The notes: a model not told the origin generated them from the letters alone. A stretch of 61,239 nucleotides of DNA from an uncultured Nitrospirota bacterium (GCA_937139405.1 CAKZPV010000023.1:1-61239); one strand, 5' to 3'; positions 1 to 10,425 are shown, counted from the stretch's first letter. Program-made: numbers and translations.

Positions 1-77
1 TTCAATACCTGGCCAGATGCACCAAGGCCACCTAAAAAATCCTTTATGCCGTCATTAAATCTTGCTGCTGAATTAAA
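1..77. repeat. Left copy of 77-bp terminal redundancy
   Basis: Identical to 61163-61239. Coding sequence runs through it in one frame, so this is the overlap left when a circular genome was linearised, not a biological end. 77 is a common k-mer overlap length in short-read assembly, which points to an assembly origin. Confidence 0.95.
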
Positions 78-3068
78 GGTTGATTCACCTGTGAAGCTGC
101 TTGTTGTGCCCACAGCAAAAGAACCATCTACAAACAACTTACTACCCGTGCTTGCCGTGCTGCCTATAGTAACATTGTCAGCAGTACTGGTAAGATAAGT
201 ATTTGGTCCTGCATCTGTCCAAAGGCTACCCCCTAGAGTATCTAAATCAAACGTGCCCACCTGCCCAGAAGCATCGATATTTAAGCCCCTATACGATGCC
301 TGATCCTTCACTCCGCCAGTGAATCCCGACAACGTTATATCCTTCTGAAATTCCTGGTTCTCATACCAAGTAGTCAGTAGGCTAGATATATCCATTTTAA
401 ATATTGTAGCCGATCCTGTTTGGCGATATAGATATAGGTCTGTCAAAAGACCATCGGTGCCCATTCTCCATTTGTTTGTCCCATTTTGGGCCCAGAACAT
501 TTCGGAGGTACTCAGAGGGCCTCCATCGATTTTTAAGGAGGCATTGCCTGTTGATTTGGCATGGATGGTTTCGTCTGGGGTATTTGTTCCGATGCCTAGC
601 CTTGTGTTAGTGACATCTGCAAAGAAATTCGCGTTCTCTTGGCCACCGCGCGTTCCGTTTCCTATGATTAGGTTGCCATCGTTGAATGGTGTGCCAAGGG
701 AATCGGCAGAAGCAGCTACAGATAATTGAGAAGCAAGAGAGTCAAGTCTAATGTTCCACATGAATCCCGCTGCATCAGTTAGCAATACTTTATCCAGACC
801 ATTGGTCAAGGTGTTCTTTTCAAATGTGGTATATCTATAAAATGGAATCCAAAATTGTCCCGCACTATCGATTACGAAATTCGGTTCGTTTTCTCCAACT
901 CCAGTTTTATTATGTGACCGAATTACATAATCATCGTCAGATGCTTCAGTAAACCAGTACCAATCCGTCAATGTGGTATCACCCATTCTTATTTGAGCTC
1001 GGCCTAATGCCAAAGGATCTTCAACAACTGCTAAGCCGCCATATACCGACAATCGCCAGACACTTGGGACGGGCCTACCGTTTATGCCGACGTCACTAGT
1101 ACCATCAAAATGCAGATGCTCTTCGAGAGTTCGGAAATCTGCATTATCCCAATAGACAATGCCATTATTTTCAAGATCCCACCAAAACGGAATTAATTGA
1201 TTCGTGCTTGAATCATATTGATAAAATTGCCTGTGGGTAAAGTTGGTGTCAGCATCGAATCGGATGTCTTGGGCGAACTTTATTTCTTCTGTTCGATCTC
1301 CACCCAATGCAACTTGCCTGTTACGATCAACGATTGAGGAATCCCCTAATGCGGTAGAATGAGTCAGATATTGATTTGCGACTAATTCATACGATCCGGT
1401 TTCCACACTATCAAATTCAAAATAAATTGGTGCCAAGGTTGAAGCACTGGCAATATTAAAAAGGTGGTCTCCTTCAATCATATACACTGCACTGTCAGTA
1501 AAAGGCATCTGACCGCTGACTAAGGTGAATCTTATTTTGACATTATCCCCGGTCGAATAGCCAAGATCGGCCAGATGCGTTATATAGGTAGCGAGCCCCG
1601 TAATTACTTCGTTGACTGTGTCTATTTGAGTATTGGTAATTGCTTCGGTGATCGTATCGTTTTGAAATGGAAATGCATACGCACCTAAAGCAGTATTATA
1701 ATTGTTGTCTGCACGTGCGCCCTTTCCAATTGCTAAGGCATTGAGGGTATCATTGAAATATATCCAGCGCACATTATCATTCATTAATACAAGCGAATCC
1801 CATGCTGTAGTGTCGGTTATTGAGCTATCCCCTTGAAAGAAAGCCATGTGCCAAGGCTTGCGCTTTAATGCATCCGAATCTGCAATGAGATCACCAATGG
1901 TCTCATATTCCACGTCTCCGTTGCCAGTTTGCAAGGTTAGTATCATGCCACCCGATACGCTCTGGTCTCTTACCCCAGGGGTTTGGATCTTAATGAATGC
2001 TGTATCTATTGCAAGTCCAATTACTTTGTCTAGCGGTGTGCTTGGTACAATAGAACTATCAGAAAATACGTACATTGAGATGCCCCCAAACCCCCCATTT
2101 GAAATTCTGGTATTATATTCGTTCATGCCTCTGGCGTTCTGCCATAGGTCACCATTCCCTGTTATTTGAAAAAAGTGATTATCTCCAAGGTGCTGAAGGC
2201 GATAATTACTAAGTACGTTTATATAATAAAGGGATATTGAATCCCATGTCATGCGGTGAAAAGAATTGCCGTCACTACCGGTAATCTCAGTGTTTTCAAC
2301 CAAAAAGCCTCCAAGTTTTACACTATCAGAGCCCACTAAGGTCAATCCATTATAGGCGTCAATTGAGTCGTTTGGTATGGTCACGGTTTGGGGTGGCTGG
2401 CCGTCGTTTTCTATTTCTAGTGAGATCACACGGCCATTAATTGAAAAATTATCGATCTGCTGTTCGTCTGTATCAACAAATTGACTGAGATCTACAGATA
2501 TATCTTGCGCGTCTTCATAGATATGCAAGACATTGCCAATTATTTTAACCGAATCGATATCCGTGTCAACGAACTGACTGAGGTCAACTGTCCTGTCTTT
2601 ATTGTCCTCGTAAACGTGCAAAACATTGCCTATGATTGCCAGTGAATCGACGTCCGTATCTGCACCACCGCCACCAACAATTTCCGTCTTGAAACTATCG
2701 ATCTGTGTGGCTCCACTGCACACGTAAGCAGTAAGGGTATCACCGACGTACTCTAAGCCACAAATTTTTGTATCGCCTGCCGTAGTAAAAAAACATTTGC
2801 GCAAGCTTTCTGACGGGAACCCTATGCTATCTTCCACAATTGTAAGACATACGCTATCGGTCTTAAAGCTCCAATCCAGCGCAATACGCCTAAACTGTAA
2901 AAATCCATTAGTAGAATCAGAAAGCAAAATATAGTCCGGCATTGAATCCGGTGCTACTTCGATTTCACGATCGGGCCTAATCCTCTGTGCTTCTGCATTG
3001 AAGGCAAGAAATAAAAAACTAACGGCAACGATTACGAACTTCCAATGTCTGGAAAGGTCTAAGGTCAT
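1..3068 (-). CDS. Tail fibre protein, N-terminal part (continues at 61162)
   Basis: This open frame has no stop between 3068 and the left edge. It continues at 61162 and stops at 59851, giving a protein of about 1,459 residues. The start at 3068 is the only ATG before the N-terminal hydrophobic segment, and it overlaps the preceding baseplate gene by 50 bp. Residues 1-28 look like a Sec signal peptide: basic start, hydrophobic VIVAVSFLFLAF, then NAEA/Q. Residues of about 135-210 hold two tandem copies, and a weaker third, of a motif reading DTDxDSxxIIGNVLHxYED followed by VDLSQFVD. Later parts are rich in beta-prone repeats of the LGIGT type typical of fibres. The role is inferred to be receptor binding. 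A signal peptide on a fibre with a chaperone-like C-terminus is unusual. Confidence 0.85.
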   Translation of the reverse strand, partial: MTLDLSRHWKFVIVAVSFLFLAFNAEAQRIRPDREIEVAPDSMPDYILLSDSTNGFLQFRRIALDWSFKTDSVCLTIVEDSIGFPSESLRKCFFTTAGDTKICGLEYVGDTLTAYVCSGATQIDSFKTEIVGGGGADTDVDSLAIIGNVLHVYEDNKDRTVDLSQFVDTDIDSVKIIGNVLHIYEDAQDISVDLSQFVDTDEQQIDNFSINGRVISLEIENDGQPPQTVTIPNDSIDAYNGLTLVGSDSVKLGGFLVENTEITGSDGNSFHRMTWDSISLYYINVLSNYRLQHLGDNHFFQITGNGDLWQNARGMNEYNTRISNGGFGGISMYVFSDSSIVPSTPLDKVIGLAIDTAFIKIQTPGVRDQSVSGGMILTLQTGNGDVEYETIGDLIADSDALKRKPWHMAFFQGDSSITDTTAWDSLVLMNDNVRWIYFNDTLNALAIGKGARADNNYNTALGAYAFPFQNDTITEAITNTQIDTVNEVITGLATYITHLADLGYSTGDNVKIRFTLVSGQMPFTDSAVYMIEGDHLFNIASASTLAPIYFEFDSVETGSYELVANQYLTHSTALGDSSIVDRNRQVALGGDRTEEIKFAQDIRFDADTNFTHRQFYQYDSSTNQLIPFWWDLENNGIVYWDNADFRTLEEHLHFDGTSDVGINGRPVPSVWRLSVYGGLAVVEDPLALGRAQIRMGDTTLTDWYWFTEASDDDYVIRSHNKTGVGENEPNFVIDSAGQFWIPFYRYTTFEKNTLTNGLDKVLLTDAAGFMWNIRLDSLASQLSVAASADSLGTPFNDGNLIIGNGTRGGQENANFFADVTNTRLGIGTNTPDETIHAKSTGNASLKIDGGPLSTSEMFWAQNGTNKWRMGTDGLLTDLYLYRQTGSATIFKMDISSLLTTWYENQEFQKDITLSGFTGGVKDQASYRGLNIDASGQVGTFDLDTLGGSLWTDAGPNTYLTSTADNVTIGSTASTGSKLFVDGSFAVGTTSSFTGESTFNSAARFNDGIKDFLGGLGASGQVL

Positions 3069-6000
3069 ACGGGAACGTTATTTTGTTCCCAATATTAAGG
3101 GTATACCCATCCGGGTGGTCCTTGATCTTAATAGTTCCGTCAAGGATCACAAACAGATTTTTAGAAACCGTTTCTGCATCCAGAGCCACCCAAGCATCTG
3201 GGATAACCACCTTAGAAGTTGGTACCGTAATTTCATTTGTACTAAATCCAGTACCGATATACACATCCCACTCATTACATTTTGGATCAGGATCACCAGT
3301 TGTGCCCGTGGTTGCGGTACAATCAGACTCTAAGCATATTTCAGGGCAGCCATCACAAAACTTTACCAGAGCTCTTAGGTGATACACACCATCAATATCA
3401 AGTGGTTGTTTGCCATCCCATGTATAGATTTGACTATCTACACCATGGGTAAACTGCCAAAGCACAAATGATATTTGGCTGGTGATTACTCCTCCAGCGG
3501 CTGCAACAATAGTAGGGATCAAACTACCATCACCTTGAATGCCACAATCAATCACAGGTTGATTTCTACAGATCGGTGGTGGTGCACAAAATTCTTGTTC
3601 CACCGTAAAACTTGGACAATTATTGTCAAAATCCCCCGTCCATTTAAATGTGACGCATTCAAAGTTGCAAACTGAGTCACCTTCGGTGTAAGCAGCATAG
3701 CTGCCATACCCTCCACCATTGTCAATTTTAACCTCCCAAGATTCATTTGAAATTGTGGTACAGTCATCAACTTGCACAGAATCACCGGTTGCTTTTACAC
3801 AGTTTGTAGCGTTGTCATACTCAAAGGATATATTTGGATCAAGCTGGCCGCAAATCAATTCAAATTGAAAATTCTTTTCTACATGTGCCGTACATCCATC
3901 GGTATAAACCGCATCGTAAGTAAATACTAATTCCTCAGTACTCCCAACGATTTGTGAGCCTGGGACGTAGGGGATGGCCACGCCACCGTCGATACTAACA
4001 GTCCAAGTTTCAGTCTGTATAACACTTTCTACGATGCCGCCAAGATCTGCAGAAACTTGAAGAGGGTCGCAACTTCTGGTAATTACGATTGTCGGTGAAT
4101 TAAGTGCACACGGATTGATCTTTGGATCTCCATCGTTCCCGATGTCAGCAGGACAAACACCATCCACCCCTACATCTGGGAGGAATAGAATTTCTGCTGC
4201 CTCGTGGCTACACGGATCATACCTGCTAATGCTGAGAGCCTTGGCGTAGAATTCACGACCTTTAAATGGCACCTTATATTTGTCCCTAAATCTACTTTTT
4301 CGGTAGTTGGTTGGGGTTAAAAATACCTTCGTAAGAATTTTACTAGAATACAAAGATGATAGTAATAATATGCGGTAAAACCAGGTATAAAGATCAAACC
4401 CATTGTCATCCGTGCCATAGACGAACTTTTGAATAGGAACCGTATTATTTAGCGAAACGATTTTCTCCTTACATTCATGAAATAGCACCGGATATTCTGT
4501 ATCATATGTGTCTTCGTCAGTCTCAAATCTAAATTTAACAGGTGCCTCTTCGCCTCTCGTTGTTGTCTTTGAAACTGAAGTTTTACCAATGCAAAACAAC
4601 ATCCTAGGGCCGATGTCGAAACTTAATTCACCATCGGTATTGTCCCACATGAATGGCAAATACATGGGTACGCCCTCATTGCTAAAAAACCTTCTGGTCC
4701 AATCAGACCACGTAGGCTCAAATATCGGATTGGGATATTCGGTTGTTTTATTCTCATACTCATCACCCAGATCCACCTTATGGGAAAATGGCTCTTGCTC
4801 TAAATTCAGATCATCTATTTTGGCATCAGATGAATCAGCGAATTGATATAAATGGAATCGCTTGACTTTTGCCCTTTCGTTAATTAATGACCCACCTTCA
4901 CAAAGACCTTCGTCAGTCAAATCAATGGCCTGCGAATTTGGTTTGTAAAATCCCTCAAATGGCCCTATTTCCTCATTAGTATCCTTCCAAAGCGTAGATT
5001 CATATGGCGGGAACGCTGTGATCTTTCGTAAACTAAATTGAGGTTCTACCTTGCCATTGATAAAGTGCAAGAATCCTTTGAAGTAATCTAGTATTGTATC
5101 GTCTCGAAATAATTCTCCGAAAAACATTTCATCACCCTTCTGGAAATATGTTTTCCTGGTACGTGTGTGAAACACACCATTAATCAGGTAGTACTTGTTT
5201 CCAAATTCATCGAGCAATAATAAATACACCTGATCATTTGGATCTAATATTACATTGAGCGCCTCAATGGTTTGGCTGAATTTAACATCCGCATTTGGAA
5301 CTGGATATTTTGGGATGGCCTTTAGTTCATAACCACCTTCAGCTAGTATTTCCTCCTCGTCATCTCCTTGCCGCTTACGTACAATCTGAATGAATAGTTT
5401 CCGGGCTAGTCTTCTATTTACATCACTGATTGACATTGTGAAATCGAAAAAGAAATCGGCAACGACCGGCGCACTATATATGCCGTCATTAAATACATCA
5501 CTGGGATCAAATACTTCGTCGTAAATATCTGAAACATCTTTCTCAAATGTCACATTGACACTAACATCTCGTCTGCTGAGTAACTCAGGTATGGTGCCGT
5601 AATCCTCACGCAAATAATACGACCACATTTGCTTGAAAAAGTCATCATCGAAAAATTCGCTTTCAATGGAATAACCTATGTGGCAAAATGCAGTCTGTAA
5701 TATATAGATGGGATTAAATAGGGGCCGAGTATCTTCACTAACCACCTTATTATGGTGAAAGAATTTTCCGTAGTCAACAATGGCAAACATATACCCTTTA
5801 CTGGGATCTCCGTCGTACCGCCAATGGTCCCAACTCTGTTTTACTATATCCGACGAGAATATAATGGGATCGCCCCAGTCAACGTCGCGTAGGCTAGTTT
5901 GAGAAGCCAATACCAGCCAATGGTTTTTATCTCGAATTAATTGACATTCTATTTTGTCATTGTTTGACCTGATTACATTTAGGTATGTGACCCGATAGGA

Positions 6001-6294
6001 GAGGCCCCCACCGATCACATTTACTTTAATTGGTGCATAACTACGTTTGTATGCAACAGGTGATAGAAACGATCTTAATGTAAGCTCATTCTTAGGCGTG
6101 ACAGGCAAACTGAAATTACGTACAGCCTCGTCTTTGATTTTGCCTTTTGAATTTAATTCTTGTGGTGCCTTGGTCAGTGGTAGCCTCGTTGCGTCATCGG
6201 TGTCTAGGTAGAGCACACCATTGTCAATGAAGTGGGCCGGGATGCCAGATGGAATCTCGACTAAGGATATGAAAATACACTGTTGTTTTGACAT
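3019..6294 (-). CDS. Large baseplate/tail tip protein (1,091 aa)
   Basis: It follows the tape measure and a distal-tail-like gene and precedes the fibre, which is the position of a baseplate hub or host-specificity protein. I prefer the ATG at 6294, which overlaps the upstream stop as TAATG, to an ATG twelve bases further upstream. The first 600 or so residues resemble a tail-associated scaffold rich in aromatic and acidic residues. From about residue 650 the sequence changes to Cys-rich segments with regular CDP.., CGxxDPN.. and NxCPSF.. motifs, resembling Ig-like or fibronectin-like modules for surface binding. No enzymatic motif is visible. The function is inferred from position. Confidence 0.7.
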   Translation of the reverse strand: MSKQQCIFISLVEIPSGIPAHFIDNGVLYLDTDDATRLPLTKAPQELNSKGKIKDEAVRNFSLPVTPKNELTLRSFLSPVAYKRSYAPIKVNVIGGGLSYRVTYLNVIRSNNDKIECQLIRDKNHWLVLASQTSLRDVDWGDPIIFSSDIVKQSWDHWRYDGDPSKGYMFAIVDYGKFFHHNKVVSEDTRPLFNPIYILQTAFCHIGYSIESEFFDDDFFKQMWSYYLREDYGTIPELLSRRDVSVNVTFEKDVSDIYDEVFDPSDVFNDGIYSAPVVADFFFDFTMSISDVNRRLARKLFIQIVRKRQGDDEEEILAEGGYELKAIPKYPVPNADVKFSQTIEALNVILDPNDQVYLLLLDEFGNKYYLINGVFHTRTRKTYFQKGDEMFFGELFRDDTILDYFKGFLHFINGKVEPQFSLRKITAFPPYESTLWKDTNEEIGPFEGFYKPNSQAIDLTDEGLCEGGSLINERAKVKRFHLYQFADSSDAKIDDLNLEQEPFSHKVDLGDEYENKTTEYPNPIFEPTWSDWTRRFFSNEGVPMYLPFMWDNTDGELSFDIGPRMLFCIGKTSVSKTTTRGEEAPVKFRFETDEDTYDTEYPVLFHECKEKIVSLNNTVPIQKFVYGTDDNGFDLYTWFYRILLLSSLYSSKILTKVFLTPTNYRKSRFRDKYKVPFKGREFYAKALSISRYDPCSHEAAEILFLPDVGVDGVCPADIGNDGDPKINPCALNSPTIVITRSCDPLQVSADLGGIVESVIQTETWTVSIDGGVAIPYVPGSQIVGSTEELVFTYDAVYTDGCTAHVEKNFQFELICGQLDPNISFEYDNATNCVKATGDSVQVDDCTTISNESWEVKIDNGGGYGSYAAYTEGDSVCNFECVTFKWTGDFDNNCPSFTVEQEFCAPPPICRNQPVIDCGIQGDGSLIPTIVAAAGGVITSQISFVLWQFTHGVDSQIYTWDGKQPLDIDGVYHLRALVKFCDGCPEICLESDCTATTGTTGDPDPKCNEWDVYIGTGFSTNEITVPTSKVVIPDAWVALDAETVSKNLFVILDGTIKIKDHPDGYTLNIGNKITFPYDLRPFQTLEVRNRCR

Positions 6295-7388
6295 TACCCG
6301 ACCCAATCAATTGTTCCTGAAACGACGGCCTTTAAGACCTTTTCTTTTTCGAATATTCGTATACCTCCTGAACCAATATTTAATTTTACCAGTTGATCGC
6401 CCGTAAGCGTTTCACGAACAATATATCTGTGCCTAGACATTTTAAAACTAGATAGGTAGAATGCCCAATCTGGGCGGGGTGGTACTTCGACTTCGATATT
6501 TACATTCATTTGGCCACTCATTGAAACTGGTTGCTTACCATATAGAAATCTATCGGTGCCGCTGATACCACATGGTATTTCAGTACAAATCTCCACACCA
6601 CTGCTGTCAATATTGGCCGAAGCGGGACAGCCTTTTAGTACCGCCCAACCACCATTCGGTTCAAAAAATACGATCTGTCCTAAATCGGGTGGGCAACATC
6701 CATCTTTAACAAAATACTTGAATGTCTTACCTGTGTATACCCGCACCTCTACCCGAACAATATTTGCCAAGCTGACGCCACCTACATGATTCTTTCCACC
6801 AATCGGAATGACGGTTATGCCTTCATTTAGTGAAACCACGGTGCCTGTTTCGGTGCCATTGCCATCTATCCTGACCACCGACACCGTTCCACTGCCACCC
6901 GGACTAAATATGCTGATGTACTCATACTGATTACGGCACATATTCATGACCAATGGTCGATAGGTCAAAGCCTCAACAGTATTTGCAGCAAATATGTCAG
7001 CCTCCCAATCTTGCACGGTGGCATTAACGATCTTACGTGTATCACTGTCTGTATTGACATTCACTTGAGAAGTGCAATTGTCCTGGTCGTAAGTGATGTC
7101 ACCATACTTGATATAGACTTCTTTTACTGCCTCATCGTCTTCATAAGCAGCGGTAGCACCAAGTACCGGTATCTTTGGCCGAAACAAACGAGCAATGTCA
7201 ACCATTCGGTCAGGACTTACATTGATGGTGCCCTGGCCAACTTCCTCGATTTCAGTCAACGCATTTCCGTCAAAGAAAACTTGATAACCTGTATTGTCAT
7301 CCTCGTTACCTGAGCCCTGTAGAGTGAACCTACCACAGCCGCCACGGACTGGGAAGAAAGCATCTGGATATGTTGTAATACTTGACAT
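6294..7388 (-). CDS. Distal-tail-like structural protein (364 aa)
   Basis: Gene between the tape measure and the large baseplate protein, where siphoviruses encode the distal tail protein. The sequence is beta-rich with many Gly and Asn residues. It has several Cys residues in the middle, including KDGCCPPDLG and LKGCPAS, and a C-terminal segment (YIVRETLTGDQLVKLNIG) that may be a second beta domain. Start and stop junctions on both sides are TAATG overlaps, so it is translationally coupled. I do not recognise the family; the assignment rests on gene order. Confidence 0.6.
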   Translation of the reverse strand: MSSITTYPDAFFPVRGGCGRFTLQGSGNEDDNTGYQVFFDGNALTEIEEVGQGTINVSPDRMVDIARLFRPKIPVLGATAAYEDDEAVKEVYIKYGDITYDQDNCTSQVNVNTDSDTRKIVNATVQDWEADIFAANTVEALTYRPLVMNMCRNQYEYISIFSPGGSGTVSVVRIDGNGTETGTVVSLNEGITVIPIGGKNHVGGVSLANIVRVEVRVYTGKTFKYFVKDGCCPPDLGQIVFFEPNGGWAVLKGCPASANIDSSGVEICTEIPCGISGTDRFLYGKQPVSMSGQMNVNIEVEVPPRPDWAFYLSSFKMSRHRYIVRETLTGDQLVKLNIGSGGIRIFEKEKVLKAVVSGTIDWVG

Positions 7389-9940
7389 TATACTGCTATA
7401 TCTTCTAAGATTTGCACATCACGTTCGTTTTCTAAGGCTGCACGCCCAAAGCCTTCAGTTGATCCTTTTTCACTACCCTTTTCGCTACCTCGCTCCACAG
7501 CGGATTCGATAGCTGCAACAAACTCTGGTGTTAGCTCTAAATTGCTTTGTACCGTAACTTGCTGATTACCTCCACTTAAACCACTGAGTGGTACCGCAAA
7601 ACCACCATCGGCATAATAACCACGGCTGGCTGAACCCAAACCAAGATTGCCGCGGATAGATTCTAATTGATTGACGAGTGCTCGGCCCCTTGGCGTGGCA
7701 AGCACCTTTTTTGGTGTAACATATTCACCAACGTGCACAATTCCAGCAGGACGGTGACCAGTTCGGTCGGGTGGAGCAGGGGAGTTATTAGGAGTAAAAC
7801 CACCATCGGCAAAGGTTTGACTTGCGATTGTACCCACCTGAAAGGCTGTAGCCGCGGCTATTGGTATGGCTGCAGTCAAAGAAGCTGGGAATGGCAGGAT
7901 CGTGTTGGCTATCGCCTGGATTGCTGCCAAAGCCCCTTTTATCAATGCTTCTTTAATGCTAATTTTCTTATTCTGCTCAAATTCTTCCTTTCGGATTTTA
8001 AGCTTTTCATCTTCAATAGACTTATTTATACGTGCGGTCTCTTCTGCGTTTCCTTCTGCAGCAGCCAAACGACCGGCAAATTCTTCATCCACAGCAGCCA
8101 AGCGTTCAGCGGTTTCTTCCTGAAGTGCTTCTCGGTTGCGTTCTTGTCGTAATAGGGCAGCCTGTGCCGCTATTTCTAATATTTGAGACTCGGTGTCTTC
8201 ACGGATACGTTTCTTTTCTTCAGCAATAGCGCGCTCATGCTCTAATTCCTTGTCAATTTCCTGCTGTTGCCGCTTTTCTAAAATAGCCAGTTCTTCATCG
8301 GCAGCCTTCTGGATAGCCTTGAGATCTTCTTCTTCAAGGTCGCGGTGAAACTTTAGATACTCTTCCTCAAGCTTTAATTCCGCATCCTCTTGTTTTTCTA
8401 GCAATCGGAGCTGTTCTTTTGCCTCTTTTTCTTGCTCACGTAATTGCTCCTTAAATATATCTTCATCTAACTTGGGTGCGAGACTCTTAGATATTTCTTC
8501 GGCCTTACTCCTGGCGCCCTTTGCGATACCATCACCAATGCCTTGACCAATCCTAACCCCTGATGCCGCAAAGCGTTCCTTATTTGCTTGCACTGCCTTC
8601 TCAATCTCCTTGGCTGACTCATCGAAAGCATTCCTGAAAGCTTCCTTAAATCCTAGATCATCAGCTGCTAAAGCATCTCTTTGGCTCCTGAGTGCATCAA
8701 CGTTGGCGTCACTGCTCAGTCCAAGGAAGTTCTTGAGCCTCTCTACTCCGATTTTTACATTTAGTATCTGCCGATTGAAATCATCAGTAATCCGTTCTAA
8801 TGCCTGGCTACCCACTGCCTTTATCCCTGCAAATGCAGCAGGTGCAAAGTTCAGAGCCTCAACCCAGCGAGTGACCTGCTGGATACCTATTTTTAAGAAA
8901 GGTGCCAACTTAGTCAAGCCGATTTGGACAAAGCCACCAACAGACTCCTTTAGGTCACCCCATACATTTGATAATTGTGTGAGTGGACCACTGCCCACTG
9001 TGCTTGCTAATTCAGCCTGACCGGCAAATTGGGTGTTTACTAACTCAACCGCTGCACCCGCTTCCAGCTCTTCTTTTGTTAGGTTTCTGAGTCCTGGCAA
9101 TACCTCACCAAGTTCACCTGAAAGCCCACTATATGTCTTCGAGAGATTCTTAACACCGCTTTCAAGCGATCCACCAGTAACAGCGGCAAGGTTTAAGGAT
9201 GCCTGAATAATATCATTTATTTCCTCCTCCGTCTTACCTATCGATGCAAGGAATGCTTGCTGCTCAATGATGGCCTCATCACCAATCAAACTAGTGTTCT
9301 GGAATTTGCCGGCTTGCTCAATTAATCGGTCAGCAACTTCAACGCGCTTACCCATTGCTTGTCTTAATGCTGCCTCGGCCTGGGCTTGTTTATTGTTTAC
9401 CTCTACCAATGCCACCCCAGCATTGACTACCCCTGTTACGGCTCCAATTGCTACTCCTGCAGCACCAGCGAACTTTAATAGACCACCAACACCTCCGCCA
9501 GCAAAAGCTTTACCATAATCCCCAACACTGCGCTGATTGTCACCCAGCCCCTTATCGATGCCTTTTAGGTCATTACTAAGGTCTTTGATCCTCTTCTGAA
9601 TACCTTTCCCATAGATGCCGTCTCGAGCCTCCACACCTAATTCCTTGAACTCATTCTTTAGGTTTGTGAGCTCCGCCTGCATAGCCCTATACGAGCCCTT
9701 GGCCTTGTCAGCTAGCTGGGTTTGTTCGCGTTGGGTTTGACGTATTTCATCATTAAATCCCTTCTGGACGGTTTTTATAGCACCTACATTCTTCTGTAGC
9801 TGCTTGTATCTATCCGATCCAATTTTAGTTTTTTCCAGCTCTTGCACGTACTCCTTTTGGAGTTGCTTGAGCTGGCGCATGTTGTCAATAGTGATGTCAA
9901 CACCATCTAACCTCAGCTTATATATCGCAGTCTTATTCAT
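7388..9940 (-). CDS. Tail tape measure protein (850 aa)
   Basis: The longest gene of the tail operon except the baseplate and fibre. Residues 1-150 are helical coiled coil, followed by a Gly/Ala-rich hydrophobic stretch (GGLLKFAGAAGVAIGAV), a helical middle, a very long charged coiled coil at about 480-640, and a second hydrophobic segment (FPASLTAAIPIAAATAF). The C-terminal motif GGFTPNN..RPAGIVHVGEYVTPKKVL is typical of tape measures. Such proteins set tail length, and 850 residues would predict a tail of roughly 130 nm. No contractile sheath gene is seen nearby, which fits a siphovirus. Confidence 0.92.
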   Translation of the reverse strand: MNKTAIYKLRLDGVDITIDNMRQLKQLQKEYVQELEKTKIGSDRYKQLQKNVGAIKTVQKGFNDEIRQTQREQTQLADKAKGSYRAMQAELTNLKNEFKELGVEARDGIYGKGIQKRIKDLSNDLKGIDKGLGDNQRSVGDYGKAFAGGGVGGLLKFAGAAGVAIGAVTGVVNAGVALVEVNNKQAQAEAALRQAMGKRVEVADRLIEQAGKFQNTSLIGDEAIIEQQAFLASIGKTEEEINDIIQASLNLAAVTGGSLESGVKNLSKTYSGLSGELGEVLPGLRNLTKEELEAGAAVELVNTQFAGQAELASTVGSGPLTQLSNVWGDLKESVGGFVQIGLTKLAPFLKIGIQQVTRWVEALNFAPAAFAGIKAVGSQALERITDDFNRQILNVKIGVERLKNFLGLSSDANVDALRSQRDALAADDLGFKEAFRNAFDESAKEIEKAVQANKERFAASGVRIGQGIGDGIAKGARSKAEEISKSLAPKLDEDIFKEQLREQEKEAKEQLRLLEKQEDAELKLEEEYLKFHRDLEEEDLKAIQKAADEELAILEKRQQQEIDKELEHERAIAEEKKRIREDTESQILEIAAQAALLRQERNREALQEETAERLAAVDEEFAGRLAAAEGNAEETARINKSIEDEKLKIRKEEFEQNKKISIKEALIKGALAAIQAIANTILPFPASLTAAIPIAAATAFQVGTIASQTFADGGFTPNNSPAPPDRTGHRPAGIVHVGEYVTPKKVLATPRGRALVNQLESIRGNLGLGSASRGYYADGGFAVPLSGLSGGNQQVTVQSNLELTPEFVAAIESAVERGSEKGSEKGSTEGFGRAALENERDVQILEDIAV

Positions 9941-10425
9941 TAGGCCGCTCTTAAGGCATCATCGCCCAGGTCTAGGATGAATAACAAATAATCCAATTCC
10001 CCTTCAAATTCATCTTCTGTGGCATCGATGGCAATACGACTAAATTCGGTTCGTCTCCCGTTCTTGCTGAACTCAAATGCCTTTCGGGTTGGGGTACCTT
10101 CTTTTTCGATCTTATTGATCACAGCCCATGAAAATGATTTGCGTTCCTCTTCAGAGGCACCCTTCAATACGTGCTCGCTCCATTCGAATATGGCTTTGAA
10201 TGGTGGGCGGTGCGCACGTGTGCGATTGTCTACAAACACTGCCGTACTGGCAACCAGAATTTCCCCAACTAGATCCTGAAATTCCCTTCGGATCACTACC
10301 TCGAAACTGTCAAGTGTTTTGCCACTGGCACTGTGTCCCTGTTGGATGAATTCATCTTTCATGGCATTCATCACAATTGTGAGACCTGCATCAAATCTAA
10401 CCGCCAGTTGATCAAGTGGGTCCAT
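9940..10425 (-). CDS. Neck/tail completion protein, HK97 gp10-like (161 aa)
   Basis: Small protein just upstream of the tape measure. The start DPLDQLAVRFDAGLTIVMNAMKDEF and the segment GKTLDSFEVVIRREFQDLVGEILVASTAVFVDNRTRAHRPP resemble tail completion proteins of the HK97 gp10 type, which have an amphipathic helix, a beta region and an aromatic/basic loop. TAATG overlaps couple it to the genes on either side. Role inferred: joining or finishing the tail at the head-tail interface. A connector role is also possible. Confidence 0.55.
   Translation of the reverse strand: MDPLDQLAVRFDAGLTIVMNAMKDEFIQQGHSASGKTLDSFEVVIRREFQDLVGEILVASTAVFVDNRTRAHRPPFKAIFEWSEHVLKGASEEERKSFSWAVINKIEKEGTPTRKAFEFSKNGRRTEFSRIAIDATEDEFEGELDYLLFILDLGDDALRAA

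Noticed and set aside
1-77. Physical direct terminal repeats of a linear virion genome
   Set aside because: The repeat lies inside a gene, and its length equals a usual assembly overlap; a closed circle explains it better.
7667-9020. Long plus-strand frames inside the tape measure
   Set aside because: They are antisense to a strongly coding gene; such frames arise from its codon bias.
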